From NCBI GenBank assembly GCA_035399665.1, contig DAOPJM010000006.1, forward strand, positions 1 to 64,000: a stretch of 64,000 bases of DNA. The letters are read 5' to 3'. Within the stretch, counting starts at the first letter, position 1. Every line of letters begins with the position of its first letter. The translations under genes were made by a program, and so were the position numbers. Shown here in pieces: positions 16,756-25,104 of the stretch. The notes below the pieces were generated by a model. The model was not told the origin of the DNA. It searched no databases and saw only the letters and a program-made list of their open reading frames with translations. Origin of the DNA: DAOPJM01 sp035399665. GTDB lineage: Bacteria; Bacillota; Clostridia; Christensenellales; CAG-138.

Positions 16756-17820
16756 TCAGCCTCCGTAAGTAGTAAAATAGATAACGTCGCTAATCTGCCT
16801 GCCGCCGTCGGAGGGCTTGCTGTAAATCCCGCCGTTCCAGTAGAGCTGCGCGGACTCGCCGCCGTCAAGGTTGAAAGCGGAGACGCAGCCAAGCCCCTTC
16901 ATGAACTCGGCAAGCTCCTCAAGGGTCATTCCGTAGGAATAGTAGCGCTGCCTGCCGTCTACGATGACAAAGCAGTAATGCCCCGGCTCGAAATAGCCGA
17001 AGGCGCAGCGGGGGTTCTCGGTGGCTATGCTGTAACCCTTGTACTGCGTGGCGGGGAGAACCTCGCCGCCATCCACTAAGATTGGCCCGAAGGTCCACGC
17101 CTGCCATACATTGTCGCGGGTAAGGGTGCCGCCCTCATGGTCGAAGCGCGAAGCCATCTCCACCGTGCCGTCAAGGTACAGGAAGCAGCTGTCGCGATAC
17201 TGATAGAAGCTGTCCCGAAACAGCTGACCGTTGCGGTAGACAGTACCCTTCGTCTCATGCGCGTAGTAATCGCCCGATACGGCAAGCAAGGCATTATACT
17301 TGCCCGCTATGTCCGTTACCTCATCGGTCGTAAGGGCGGCGAAGCTGTCGCCGGCGCTGCCCGTCTTGAGCAGCTTAATGTCCTGAAGGTAGACGTCCAC
17401 GACATAGCAGGTATTGCGGTGTCTGTCAAGGCTCTTGTCATGGGTGTCCTGCGAGGGGTCGAAATCCGCGCCGCTGTATATGTACTGTATGCTTATCTCG
17501 ATACAGAGGGCGTCGCTGCGATAGCTTGTTTCGTCCAAGCGGGTTTCGCCCTCGGGCAGAAACTTTTCAGCAAACCTGCCGTGGAGCAGACCCGTTGGCA
17601 CAGGCGTCGCGGTAGGCTCGGGGGTGAAGGTGGGTATGCCCGTGACCTCGGCGGTCGCAGAAGTCTCAATCACTATGGGGGCCTGCGTGGGCGCGGTCGT
17701 GGGCTTGGCGGTCTCGACTATCGGTTCCGCCGTGACCTCCGGCTCCTGCACAACGCCGCCGCAGCCCGCAAAGAGGGCAAGCAGCAATACTATACTGATG
17801 ATTTTGACAAATCCGTTCAT
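16756..17820 (-). CDS. Phosphodiester glycosidase (NAGPA domain) lipoprotein
   Basis: A 354-aa lipoprotein with lipobox L-F-A-G-C near residue 20 and a Thr/Pro-rich linker to about residue 75. A NAGPA-type domain follows with LLAVSGDYYAHETKGTVYRNGQ, WTFGPILVDGGEV, PRCAFGYFEPGHYCFVIVDG and AFNLDGGESAQLYWNGGI. The family is named after the mammalian uncovering enzyme; bacterial members occur in sporulation and envelope contexts. It sits between an M23-domain protein and a GNAT gene in an apparent envelope operon. Confidence 0.9.
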   Translation of the reverse strand: MNGFVKIISIVLLLALFAGCGGVVQEPEVTAEPIVETAKPTTAPTQAPIVIETSATAEVTGIPTFTPEPTATPVPTGLLHGRFAEKFLPEGETRLDETSYRSDALCIEISIQYIYSGADFDPSQDTHDKSLDRHRNTCYVVDVYLQDIKLLKTGSAGDSFAALTTDEVTDIAGKYNALLAVSGDYYAHETKGTVYRNGQLFRDSFYQYRDSCFLYLDGTVEMASRFDHEGGTLTRDNVWQAWTFGPILVDGGEVLPATQYKGYSIATENPRCAFGYFEPGHYCFVIVDGRQRYYSYGMTLEELAEFMKGLGCVSAFNLDGGESAQLYWNGGIYSKPSDGGRQISDVIYFTTYGG

Positions 17821-17876
17821 TTATACTCCTTCATTATAATAGCCTCGGCGGGGGAGCTGTACAGCCGCCTTATCGC

Positions 17877-19001
17877 TTACAGGTATTGCAGCGGGTTGTA
17901 GGGAATCCCGTCGATGATGATTTCAAAATGCAGTATGCCATAATTATCCTCGCCGCCGAGCGTCCCAAGCTGCTGTCCCTTTGAGACACGCTCCCAAAGC
18001 TCGACGTTAACCTCGCCCATGCCGCTGATGCGCGTCACAAAGCCGCTGTCACCGTGGCGAATGTCTATGACAAAGCCGTAGGCGCCGCGGTTCGCGCAGT
18101 ACACGACCACACCCTCCTCGGGGGCGAATACCATAGTGCCGGTCTTGCCCCTGTAATCTATGCCGTAATGCATCTGCCCTTTTCGCATACCGTAGTTGGA
18201 ATAGACCGCGGCGTGGATGGGCGGGTCGAAGTCCAGGGCGCCTGACTTGGGGCCTGTCTCGCCCTCGTTGCGCCCAGGCTCGCCGTTGGGGTTCTTGGCG
18301 GTATAGCCGCCCGTCACGGTAAGCTTAAGTATGGAGTCGCGAAGTCTGAAGCGATTGGTCTCGATAACGGAGCTTTCAAGCTGCCCTAAGTACTCGGTTT
18401 CGGTATAAATTGCGGTTAGCTCGCTCGCCCCAAAGCTCACAATGCGGCTGCATGCGGGCAGAGCGTCCGATACGCGAGTCTCCTCCTGAGGCTCGACGCT
18501 TTGGGTGGTGCAGCGTGCGACTATGCGCACGAGCGGCAGGCGCTGAGCGTCCTCCATAAGGTAGGCGTAGGCGGAATCGTGGTCGCGTATCAGTACGGAG
18601 CCGTCGGCGGGGGCAAGGTAAACCTTGTCGGGAAGGCTGCAGCTCACAAGCCATTCGTTGGAGGCTATGCCCGTTTCGGCCATGGCGTTCATGTAATCGG
18701 TTATCACAAGGTAGGCGGTCTTGGCGCTGTCGGCGGCGAAAATGACCTTGTTCTTGATTATGACGTGTACGCCCTCAATGCGCTCCGCCTGCGCGGGGGT
18801 GGGGGTCGGAGTGGGAACTGCGACTATGGCGCTTACGGCGGGTGCGGACGTGGAAACGGGCGTGGGCGTCGCGGTGAACGCGGGCGCGGTCACGCCGAAG
18901 GTCATGTATTCTGAGAGCGCGAAACAGCCGAAGATCGCCAGACAAACGATCAACACCGCAATAAGTATGCAGATGAACCACTTGGGGGATAAGCTTTTCA
19001 T
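17877..19001 (-). CDS. Membrane-anchored M23 (LytM-like) protein lacking catalytic histidines
   Basis: A 374-aa protein: N-terminal transmembrane helix (about 7-28), Thr/Pro-rich linker, a beta-rich region resembling YabE/G5-type repeats (about 80-250), and a C-terminal LytM fold. Zinc-ligand motifs remain: MHYGIDYRG (H-x3-D) and the last His of LHFEI. The first His of the usual H-x-H is Ile (G-I-L-H-F-E), and the segment where YAHLS is expected reads FVTRISGM. Both catalytic histidines of active LytM enzymes therefore appear lost, suggesting a scaffolding or activator role as in EnvC or SpoIIQ types. The start at 19001 is set by GAGGT and a promoter that lies inside any longer version. Confidence 0.84.
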   Translation of the reverse strand: MKSLSPKWFICILIAVLIVCLAIFGCFALSEYMTFGVTAPAFTATPTPVSTSAPAVSAIVAVPTPTPTPAQAERIEGVHVIIKNKVIFAADSAKTAYLVITDYMNAMAETGIASNEWLVSCSLPDKVYLAPADGSVLIRDHDSAYAYLMEDAQRLPLVRIVARCTTQSVEPQEETRVSDALPACSRIVSFGASELTAIYTETEYLGQLESSVIETNRFRLRDSILKLTVTGGYTAKNPNGEPGRNEGETGPKSGALDFDPPIHAAVYSNYGMRKGQMHYGIDYRGKTGTMVFAPEEGVVVYCANRGAYGFVIDIRHGDSGFVTRISGMGEVNVELWERVSKGQQLGTLGGEDNYGILHFEIIIDGIPYNPLQYL

Positions 19002-19023
19002 CACCAACCTCGCTATACCGATA

Positions 19024-19052
19024 ATTATAGCAGTATGAAAAGCTTTAGACAA
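19024..19052 (-). promoter_or_regulatory. Promoter of the M23 envelope operon
   Basis: Minus-strand TTGTCT (19047-19052), 17 bp, TATAAT (19024-19029), just upstream of the start at 19001. Confidence 0.7.
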
Positions 19053-19226
19053 TACGCCGAAAAATAATTTACTTCCACTTGTCATCTATTGACCCTGCCG
19101 TCTCGATGCAGCGGAGCTTACACGATATGCCCAACGCGATTAATGCAGGTCGGACGAGCCGCGTTCGCCCGACCCTGTTGAGTATTTCATGTCTGTCGTT
19201 TGGCGCGGGCTAAGCCGTTCGCTGAA

Positions 19227-19268
19227 TAAAAAGCTCCTTCGTCACTTTTAGAGTAGACGAAGGAGCTT
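19227..19268 (-). terminator. Intrinsic terminator of the aldo/keto reductase gene
   Basis: A perfect 13-bp stem AAGCTCCTTCGTC/GACGAAGGAGCTT with a 12-nt loop, followed on the minus strand by TTTTT. It lies 74 bp after the reductase stop. The rest of 19086-19341 holds no recognisable gene. Confidence 0.92.
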
Positions 19269-19341
19269 GGTGAAAGCATGAAGGTCGAGGGACGGTTTTT
19301 ATGGGGCGGCACAATAGCCAAAGTGATTGCGCGCCGTGGGT

Positions 19342-20370
19342 CTATCTATGCTCCTCGTTGTAGGCCTTGGCGAGGCGGCGATAATCCTCTAAGTTCTTGA
19401 CAAGCAGCTCGGGCGTATTCAGCTCATAGGGGCAGCGCTTGACGCAGCTGTTGCAGTGTATGCACTGCGTGATGCGCTCCATCTCGGCCTGCCATTCTAA
19501 TGTGAGCCACGATTCGGAGGGACTGCGCCTTATCATCTGCGACATACGGGCGCAGTTGTTTATCTTGATACCCATGGGACAGGGCATACAGTAGCCGCAG
19601 CCGCGGCAGAAGCTGCCCGAAAGCTCACGCCTGTCCTGTTCGATAACGGCGGCTATGGCGTCGTCGTCCTTGGGCGGGTTATTGATGTAGGATATGAACT
19701 CGTCCAGCTCGGTTTCGCGCTGAACTCCCCATATAGGAAGCGAGTTGTCATAGCGGGATTGCCAGACGTAAGCGGCGGCCGAGTTGGTAATAAGCCCGCC
19801 CGACAAGGCTTTCATGGCGATAAAGCCCATGTCGGCCCTCTTGCAGCTCTCGACAAGGGCAATGTCGCGTTTGCCCGCAAGACAGCAGAACGGGAATTGC
19901 AGCGTTTCATACAGACCGCTCTCGACTATCTCCTCCGCAACGCCGATTAGGTGGGCCGTGATGCCGATATGCCTTATCTTGCCCTGCCGCTTGGCCTCCT
20001 GCATACACTCATACATACCCGTGCCGTCGTCGGGGCGATAGCAGCGCTTGGCCATATGGAGCTGATATATGTCGATGTAGTCGGTCTGAAGGTTCTCAAG
20101 GCTTGTGTGCAAATCCTCCCAGAAATCCTCCGGAGTGGTCGCCGCCGTTTTGGTTGCGATAAAGAGCTTGTCACGCACGGGCTTTAGCGCTATGCCAAGC
20201 TTGACCTCGCTGTCCGTGTACGCCCTTGCAGTATCGAAGAAATTGAATCCCCCGTCGAACGCCTTTCGCGCAAGCTTCACGGCGTATTCCGTTGAGACCC
20301 GCTGAATCGGCAGCGCCCCAAAGCCGTTCTTCTCGGCAATGATTTGTGTCTTTCCCAAACGTACCTGCAT
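19342..20370 (-). CDS. Aldo/keto reductase with C-terminal 4Fe-4S ferredoxin domain
   Basis: A 342-aa protein with an AKR barrel followed by an iron-sulfur domain. The catalytic tetrad is visible: Asp and Tyr in FDTARAYTDSE, Lys in LFIATKTA, His in YQLHM. Two cysteine clusters follow at about residues 265-330 (CRGCGYCMPCPMGI and CIHCNSCVKRCPY). This AKR-ferredoxin architecture is common in anaerobic Clostridia; substrates are mostly unknown. The start at 20370 is chosen because homologues begin near MQVRLGKT and AAGGGGG lies upstream. It diverges from pepF. Confidence 0.92.
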   Translation of the reverse strand: MQVRLGKTQIIAEKNGFGALPIQRVSTEYAVKLARKAFDGGFNFFDTARAYTDSEVKLGIALKPVRDKLFIATKTAATTPEDFWEDLHTSLENLQTDYIDIYQLHMAKRCYRPDDGTGMYECMQEAKRQGKIRHIGITAHLIGVAEEIVESGLYETLQFPFCCLAGKRDIALVESCKRADMGFIAMKALSGGLITNSAAAYVWQSRYDNSLPIWGVQRETELDEFISYINNPPKDDDAIAAVIEQDRRELSGSFCRGCGYCMPCPMGIKINNCARMSQMIRRSPSESWLTLEWQAEMERITQCIHCNSCVKRCPYELNTPELLVKNLEDYRRLAKAYNEEHR

Positions 20371-20526
20371 ATTGAAAGCCCCCTTCTTTTTCTTGTGATT
20401 ATACCGTTCCTTGCTTGCCGCTGTCAAGCGGAACGCGCATTCTTGGTCATGCGCAAATTAGGTACTGTACTTCTTATAAAGTTCGTGTTACAATCAAGCA
20501 AATATCGACGGAGGTTTATAAAGGAA

Positions 20527-22329
20527 ATGGCAAAGCAAAAGCGCATACCCAAGAGAAGTGAAGTTGAGAAGAAGTACACCTGGGCGACCGAGGATCTGTT
20601 TGAAACCGACGCGCTGTGGGAGGAAGCCTTCGGCAAGGCGCAGTCCTTCCCCGATGAGGTCGCGGCCTTCAAGGGCAGGCTGAGCGAGAGCGCCGAGGCT
20701 CTCTTGAATTACATGCTGCTGTCCGACGAGATAACGATTAAGGTGGGGCGTTTGGCCAACTACGTCATGCGCAAGTCCGACGAGGACACCGCCAACTCCT
20801 TCTACCTTGCCATGAAGGGCAGGCTCATGAGCTTTTATGTCGGGATAACAAGCGCCGACGCGTTCTCCGCGCCCGAAATCATCGCGATTCCGGACGAGAA
20901 GCTGCAAGCGTTCATGGACGAAAGGCCTGAGCTTAGGGTATACTCCCGCAAGCTTGACAAGCTGCGCCGCAAGAAGGCGCACACGCTCTCCGACGCCGAG
21001 GAACGGCTGCTTGCGCTCTCCGGTCAGGTCGTTTCCGCGCCCGGCGACATCGGCTCCGCTTTCCGCAACGCCGACCTGCGCTTCCCCGACATTACGGATT
21101 CCGAGGGCAACGTCCTGCACGTCACCCAAGGCTCATACGTCCCCCTGCTCGAAAGCTCCGACCGCAATGTGCGCAAGGCCGCCTTCGACTCGCTGTATCA
21201 CAGCTTCGCAAGCTTCAAGAACACCGTCGCGGCCTTCTTGGACGCGCAGGTCAAGGGGCTTATCTTCAACGCCCGCGCAAGAGGCTACGAGTCCACGCTT
21301 CACGCCGCCTTGGACGAAACCGAGGTCCCCGTCTCCGTATACCACAACCTCATCAACGCGGTCAACGCGAACCTGCCCGTTATGCATCGCTACGCCGCCC
21401 TGAGAAAGAAGCTCATGGGTCTGGACGAGCTGCATATGTACGACCTCTATACGCCCATAGTCAGCGACGCCGACAGGGAAATCCCCTACGAGGAGGCGCA
21501 GCAGATTATCATTGCCGCCCTCGCGCCCTTGGGCGAGGACTACATCAGGATACTCAAGGAAGGCTTCAACAACCGCTGGATCGACGTCTACGAGAACGAG
21601 GGCAAGCGCAGCGGCGCGTACTCCTCCTGCGGCGACCCGCACCCCTTCGTGCTGCTCAACCAGAAGGACACCCTTGACAATATGTTCACGATTGCCCACG
21701 AAATGGGTCACTCGCTCCACACCTACTACTCCATCCAGAATCAGCCCGTCTGCAATTCGGACTACGTTATCTTCGTCGCGGAAGTCGCTTCCACCTGCAA
21801 CGAGGTGCTTCTTGTGCGCTATCTCTTGGAGCATACCAAGGATAAGCGCGAGCGCGCATACCTCATCAACCACTTCCTGGAGAGCTTCCGCGGCACTCTC
21901 TATCGTCAGACCATGTTCGCCGAGTTCGAGCTGTTCATGAACGAGCTGGCCGAATCCGGAACGACCCTAACCGCCGACGCCCTCTGTGAGAAGTACTATG
22001 AGCTGAACAAGCGCTATTTCGGAGACGCCGTTACGGTCGATCCCGAAATCGCCTACGAGTGGGAGCGCATACCGCACTTCTTCTACAATTTCTATGTATT
22101 CCAGTACTCCACGGGGATTTCCTCCGCCTGCGCCATCGCGAACCGCATCCTCACCGAGGGCGCGCCCGCTGTCGCCGACTACAAACGCTTCCTCTCTGCG
22201 GGCGGCAGCATGGATCCCATCTCCATACTCAAGCTTGCGGGCGTGGATATGACCACCGCCGAACCCGTCAACGCCGCAATTCGCCTGTTCTCCGAGCTGC
22301 TTGACGAGATGGAGGAGCTGCTAAAGTAA
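20527..22329 (+). CDS. pepF: Oligoendopeptidase F (M3 family)
   Basis: A 600-aa cytoplasmic zinc metallopeptidase. The N-terminal oligopeptidase F domain (PKRSEVEKKYTWATEDLF) is followed by the M3 catalytic domain with HEMGH at residues 391-395 and the downstream Glu in FVAEVASTCNE. It hydrolyses short peptides of about 7-17 residues. The start at 20527 is chosen from GGAGGTTTATAAAGGAA just upstream and family alignment; an in-frame extension to 20344 would cross the divergent promoter region. Confidence 0.96.
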   Translation: MAKQKRIPKRSEVEKKYTWATEDLFETDALWEEAFGKAQSFPDEVAAFKGRLSESAEALLNYMLLSDEITIKVGRLANYVMRKSDEDTANSFYLAMKGRLMSFYVGITSADAFSAPEIIAIPDEKLQAFMDERPELRVYSRKLDKLRRKKAHTLSDAEERLLALSGQVVSAPGDIGSAFRNADLRFPDITDSEGNVLHVTQGSYVPLLESSDRNVRKAAFDSLYHSFASFKNTVAAFLDAQVKGLIFNARARGYESTLHAALDETEVPVSVYHNLINAVNANLPVMHRYAALRKKLMGLDELHMYDLYTPIVSDADREIPYEEAQQIIIAALAPLGEDYIRILKEGFNNRWIDVYENEGKRSGAYSSCGDPHPFVLLNQKDTLDNMFTIAHEMGHSLHTYYSIQNQPVCNSDYVIFVAEVASTCNEVLLVRYLLEHTKDKRERAYLINHFLESFRGTLYRQTMFAEFELFMNELAESGTTLTADALCEKYYELNKRYFGDAVTVDPEIAYEWERIPHFFYNFYVFQYSTGISSACAIANRILTEGAPAVADYKRFLSAGGSMDPISILKLAGVDMTTAEPVNAAIRLFSELLDEMEELLK

Positions 22330-22342
22330 CTAAGCAACAAAC

Positions 22343-22384
22343 AAGGGACACGGCAAAGCAGCGCTTTATCGTGTCCCTTTACTT
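22343..22384 (+). terminator. Intrinsic terminator of pepF
   Basis: AAGGGACACG pairs with CGTGTCCCTT, with a nested AAAGC/GCTTT stem inside the loop, followed by TTTACTTT. Confidence 0.85.
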
Positions 22385-22399
22385 TGCACCCAAGCAAAG

Positions 22400-22437
22400 C
22401 CCCACGGTAATTCCCTATTGCCGTGGGGGATTTTGTT
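22400..22437. terminator. Bidirectional hairpin between pepF and potD
   Basis: CCCCACGG (22400-22407) pairs with CCGTGGGG (22421-22428), extended by inner A-T pairs, with GATTTTGTTT on the plus side and CTTTGCTT on the minus side. It probably ends the pot operon. Confidence 0.75.
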
Positions 22438-23483
22438 TAGCCCTGTGATACACGCTCCCAGGCGGCGGAGAAAACGCTTATGAAGTCGCCCAGGTCATGG
22501 AATACGGTACAGCGGGCGAGGATGTCCTCGGTCGGGTTGTAGGCGGGGTCGTCGGTGAAGTCGGGTGAGAGCAGCGCCATGGCGGCGGCGTTGGGGGTGG
22601 AGTAGTAGATGTACTCCGTATTGCGCTTGGCCACTTCAGCGTCGCAAAGATAGTTGATGAACTTCTCGGCAAGCTCGGTGTTCTCGGAGGTCTTGGGAAT
22701 AATCATGTTGTCAAACCAGACGTTGCTGCCCTCGGAGGGGACGACGTAGGCAAGGTCGGGGTTTTCCTGTATGCAGTAGAGGGCGTCGCCGGAGTAGATT
22801 ACGGTCATGGCGGCGCGGTTGTTTATCATAACTTCCTTATTGTCGTCGGTGCCGTAAGCCATGGCGACGTTGGCCTTCTGCCGGACAAGCTCGTCGGCGG
22901 CCTCGTAAACCTCGGCTTCGGAACGGGTGTTGATGTCATAGCCCAAGCGTATGAGGGAAAGCCCGATGGTGTCGCGGACGCTGTCGTACATCAAGACCTT
23001 GCCGGCGTATTTTTCGTTCCAGAGTATGTCCCAGCTGTCAACAACATCGTCAACCATGGTGGTGTTGTAGAGTATGCCGACAGTTCCCCACATATATGGT
23101 ACGGAGTACTTGTTGCCTGGGTCGAAAGCGTCGGTGATTGCAAGGATATTGGCGTCGGTGTTGGCGGCGTTAGGGATATTGTCATAGTTCAGCTCATACA
23201 AAAGGTCCTCGGCAATCAGCTTTTCGATGATATAGTCGGACGGGAAGCAGAGGTCGTATACACAGTCCGAGGCGCGAAGCTTTATCAGCATCTCCTCATT
23301 GCTGGTCATGGTGGTGTACTTTACCTTGACGCCGTACTCAGCTTCAAATTCCTCAATTAGCTCGGGGTCTATGTAATCGCCCCAGTTGAGGACGTTGAGG
23401 GTCGGCTTGGAGCCGGAGCAGGCGGAGAGGCAGGCTATGCCCGCCATTATGACGATAAGCAGTACAGCGGTCAGTTTTTTCAT
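22437..23483 (-). CDS. potD: Spermidine/putrescine-binding lipoprotein PotD
   Basis: A 348-aa lipoprotein (lipobox L-S-A-C near residue 22) of the polyamine-binding family: LNVLNWGDYIDPELIEEFEAEYG, MTSNEEMLIKLRA, FPSDYIIEKLI, VPYMWGTVGILYN, and the ligand-pocket region around VWFDNMIIPKTSEN. It delivers polyamines to the PotBC permease. It is the last gene of regulator-potA-potB-potC-potD, 14 bp after potC. Confidence 0.94.
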   Translation of the reverse strand: MKKLTAVLLIVIMAGIACLSACSGSKPTLNVLNWGDYIDPELIEEFEAEYGVKVKYTTMTSNEEMLIKLRASDCVYDLCFPSDYIIEKLIAEDLLYELNYDNIPNAANTDANILAITDAFDPGNKYSVPYMWGTVGILYNTTMVDDVVDSWDILWNEKYAGKVLMYDSVRDTIGLSLIRLGYDINTRSEAEVYEAADELVRQKANVAMAYGTDDNKEVMINNRAAMTVIYSGDALYCIQENPDLAYVVPSEGSNVWFDNMIIPKTSENTELAEKFINYLCDAEVAKRNTEYIYYSTPNAAAMALLSPDFTDDPAYNPTEDILARCTVFHDLGDFISVFSAAWERVSQG

Positions 23484-23497
23484 GTTGGTGTCCCCTT

Positions 23498-24307
23498 TTA
23501 TCTTGTTTTTATCTTTGTTTTTTTATTCTGTATCTCGTCCTCGCGCTCCTTGCGTATGCTGCGGATGTTGACTATGAGCAGCAGTGTCAGCACGGGAATG
23601 AAGATTATCGTTGAGAGGGCGGGGTTAACGCCCTGACGCGCACTTGAGAAGATGTACATGGAGAGGTTGTCCACTCCGTTGCCCGCGAAAAAGCTTATCA
23701 CAAAATCGTCTATGGAGAGTGTGAAAGCCAAGATAAAGCCTGAGATTATTCCCGGAGAGATGTCGGGAATAACGACCTTCCAAAGCGCCTGCATCGGCGT
23801 ACAGCCAAGGTCAAGGGCGGCCTCATAGAGCATATCGGAGCTTTGACGAAGGCGCGGAAGCACGCTGAAAAGAACGTAAGGGATGTTGAAGGTTATGTGG
23901 GCTATGAGAAGGCGCACATAGCCGTTCCTGAGGCCTACGAACATGAAGAGCAGCATCAGCGACACGCCGGTGACGAGATCCGGATTGACCATGGGAAGCT
24001 GTGAAACGCCCAGTATGAGGGAGCGGCGACGCTTCTTCATGGACTGTATGCCGATTGCGGCGGCTGTGCCAAGGACGGTCGCGGCTATGCTCGAAATCAC
24101 GGCCACGGAGACAGTCACCCATATCGCGTCGATTATGGTGGAGTTGGTGACAAGCTTTACATACCAGTCGAAGGTAAAGCCCGTCCAGTTGCCAAGGGTC
24201 TTGGATGAGTTGAAGGAATAGATTATGAGGAAGAATATCGGGGCATACAGAAAGAGCAGCATGATCCCAAGGTAGGTTCCCTGTAAAAATTTCCAAAGAC
24301 GCTTCAC
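23498..24307 (-). CDS. potC: Spermidine/putrescine ABC permease PotC
   Basis: A 269-aa integral membrane protein with about six helices and the binding-protein-dependent transport inner-membrane motif (EAALDLGCTPMQALWKVVIPDISPGI, the EAA loop contacting PotA). It starts MKRLWKFLQGTYLGIMLLFLYAPIFF, typical of PotC. It overlaps potB by 4 bp (ATGA). Confidence 0.93.
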   Translation of the reverse strand: MKRLWKFLQGTYLGIMLLFLYAPIFFLIIYSFNSSKTLGNWTGFTFDWYVKLVTNSTIIDAIWVTVSVAVISSIAATVLGTAAAIGIQSMKKRRRSLILGVSQLPMVNPDLVTGVSLMLLFMFVGLRNGYVRLLIAHITFNIPYVLFSVLPRLRQSSDMLYEAALDLGCTPMQALWKVVIPDISPGIISGFILAFTLSIDDFVISFFAGNGVDNLSMYIFSSARQGVNPALSTIIFIPVLTLLLIVNIRSIRKEREDEIQNKKTKIKTR

Positions 24308-25086
24308 CAGAGCTTACCCCCTTCCTCCTCGTGGCTCTTGTCCACGAGCTTCATTACGCCCATGCTGACCAAAACGCTGATGAGCAGGACTATGGAGAGC
24401 GCGCTGCCCACGTTTTGGCTGCCCTCTATCACGAACTTGTTGTAGATAAGGTCGCCGTAGAGCATACCGGTCATCTTGCCGCCCAGCAGCTGTGATATGG
24501 CAAAGGCGGTGATGGAGGGTACGAAAACCATGGTGACGCCCGATACTATGCCGGGGACGGAGAGCGGAAGCACCACCCGCATAAAGGTGACAACACCGTC
24601 CGCGCCGAGGTCGCGGGCCGCTTCGATGTAGCTCTTGTCAAGCTTTTGAAGCACCGTATATATCGGCAGTATCATAAAGGGCAGGAAGTTATAGACCATG
24701 CCTATGAGGACGGCGGCTTCGGTGTACAAAAGGTCGGGTGCGAAGGCGCCAAGAAGAACCTTCCACGCGTAGGTGCGCAGGAGGAAGTTCATCCACATTG
24801 GTACGATGAAGAACACCGACACCAAGGCGGCTACGGCTTTTTTCATCTTGGAGAGTATATACGCCACGGGATAGCCCAGCAAAAGGCATATATAGGTGGT
24901 GTAGAGGGCGATCAGGGCGGAATGGCCGAGAACCTTCAGGTAGCCCGCCGAGAGCGCCGCCTTTATAGGCTCAAGGCTGAACGCCCCGCCGTCGGTAAAG
25001 GCATAGAACACTATGAACAGCATGGGCGCCACTATGAACAGCAGCATCCAAACAATGTATGGGTATGAGAAAACGGTGCGCTTCAT
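24304..25086 (-). CDS. potB: Spermidine/putrescine ABC permease PotB
   Basis: A 260-aa membrane protein with about six helices and an EAA loop (EAARDLGADGVVTFMRVVLPLSVPGI). The N-terminus (PYIVWMLLFIVAPMLFIVFYAF) is characteristic of PotB. It forms the translocation pathway with PotC. It lies 18 bp downstream of potA. Confidence 0.93.
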   Translation of the reverse strand: MKRTVFSYPYIVWMLLFIVAPMLFIVFYAFTDGGAFSLEPIKAALSAGYLKVLGHSALIALYTTYICLLLGYPVAYILSKMKKAVAALVSVFFIVPMWMNFLLRTYAWKVLLGAFAPDLLYTEAAVLIGMVYNFLPFMILPIYTVLQKLDKSYIEAARDLGADGVVTFMRVVLPLSVPGIVSGVTMVFVPSITAFAISQLLGGKMTGMLYGDLIYNKFVIEGSQNVGSALSIVLLISVLVSMGVMKLVDKSHEEEGGKLW

Positions 25087-25104
25087 GTCTGCTGCCTCCG
25101 CTGT

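Noticed and set aside
20466..20494. Promoter for pepF (TGTACT..TACAAT)
   Set aside because: The -10 is fair but the -35 matches poorly, so it was not listed as a feature.
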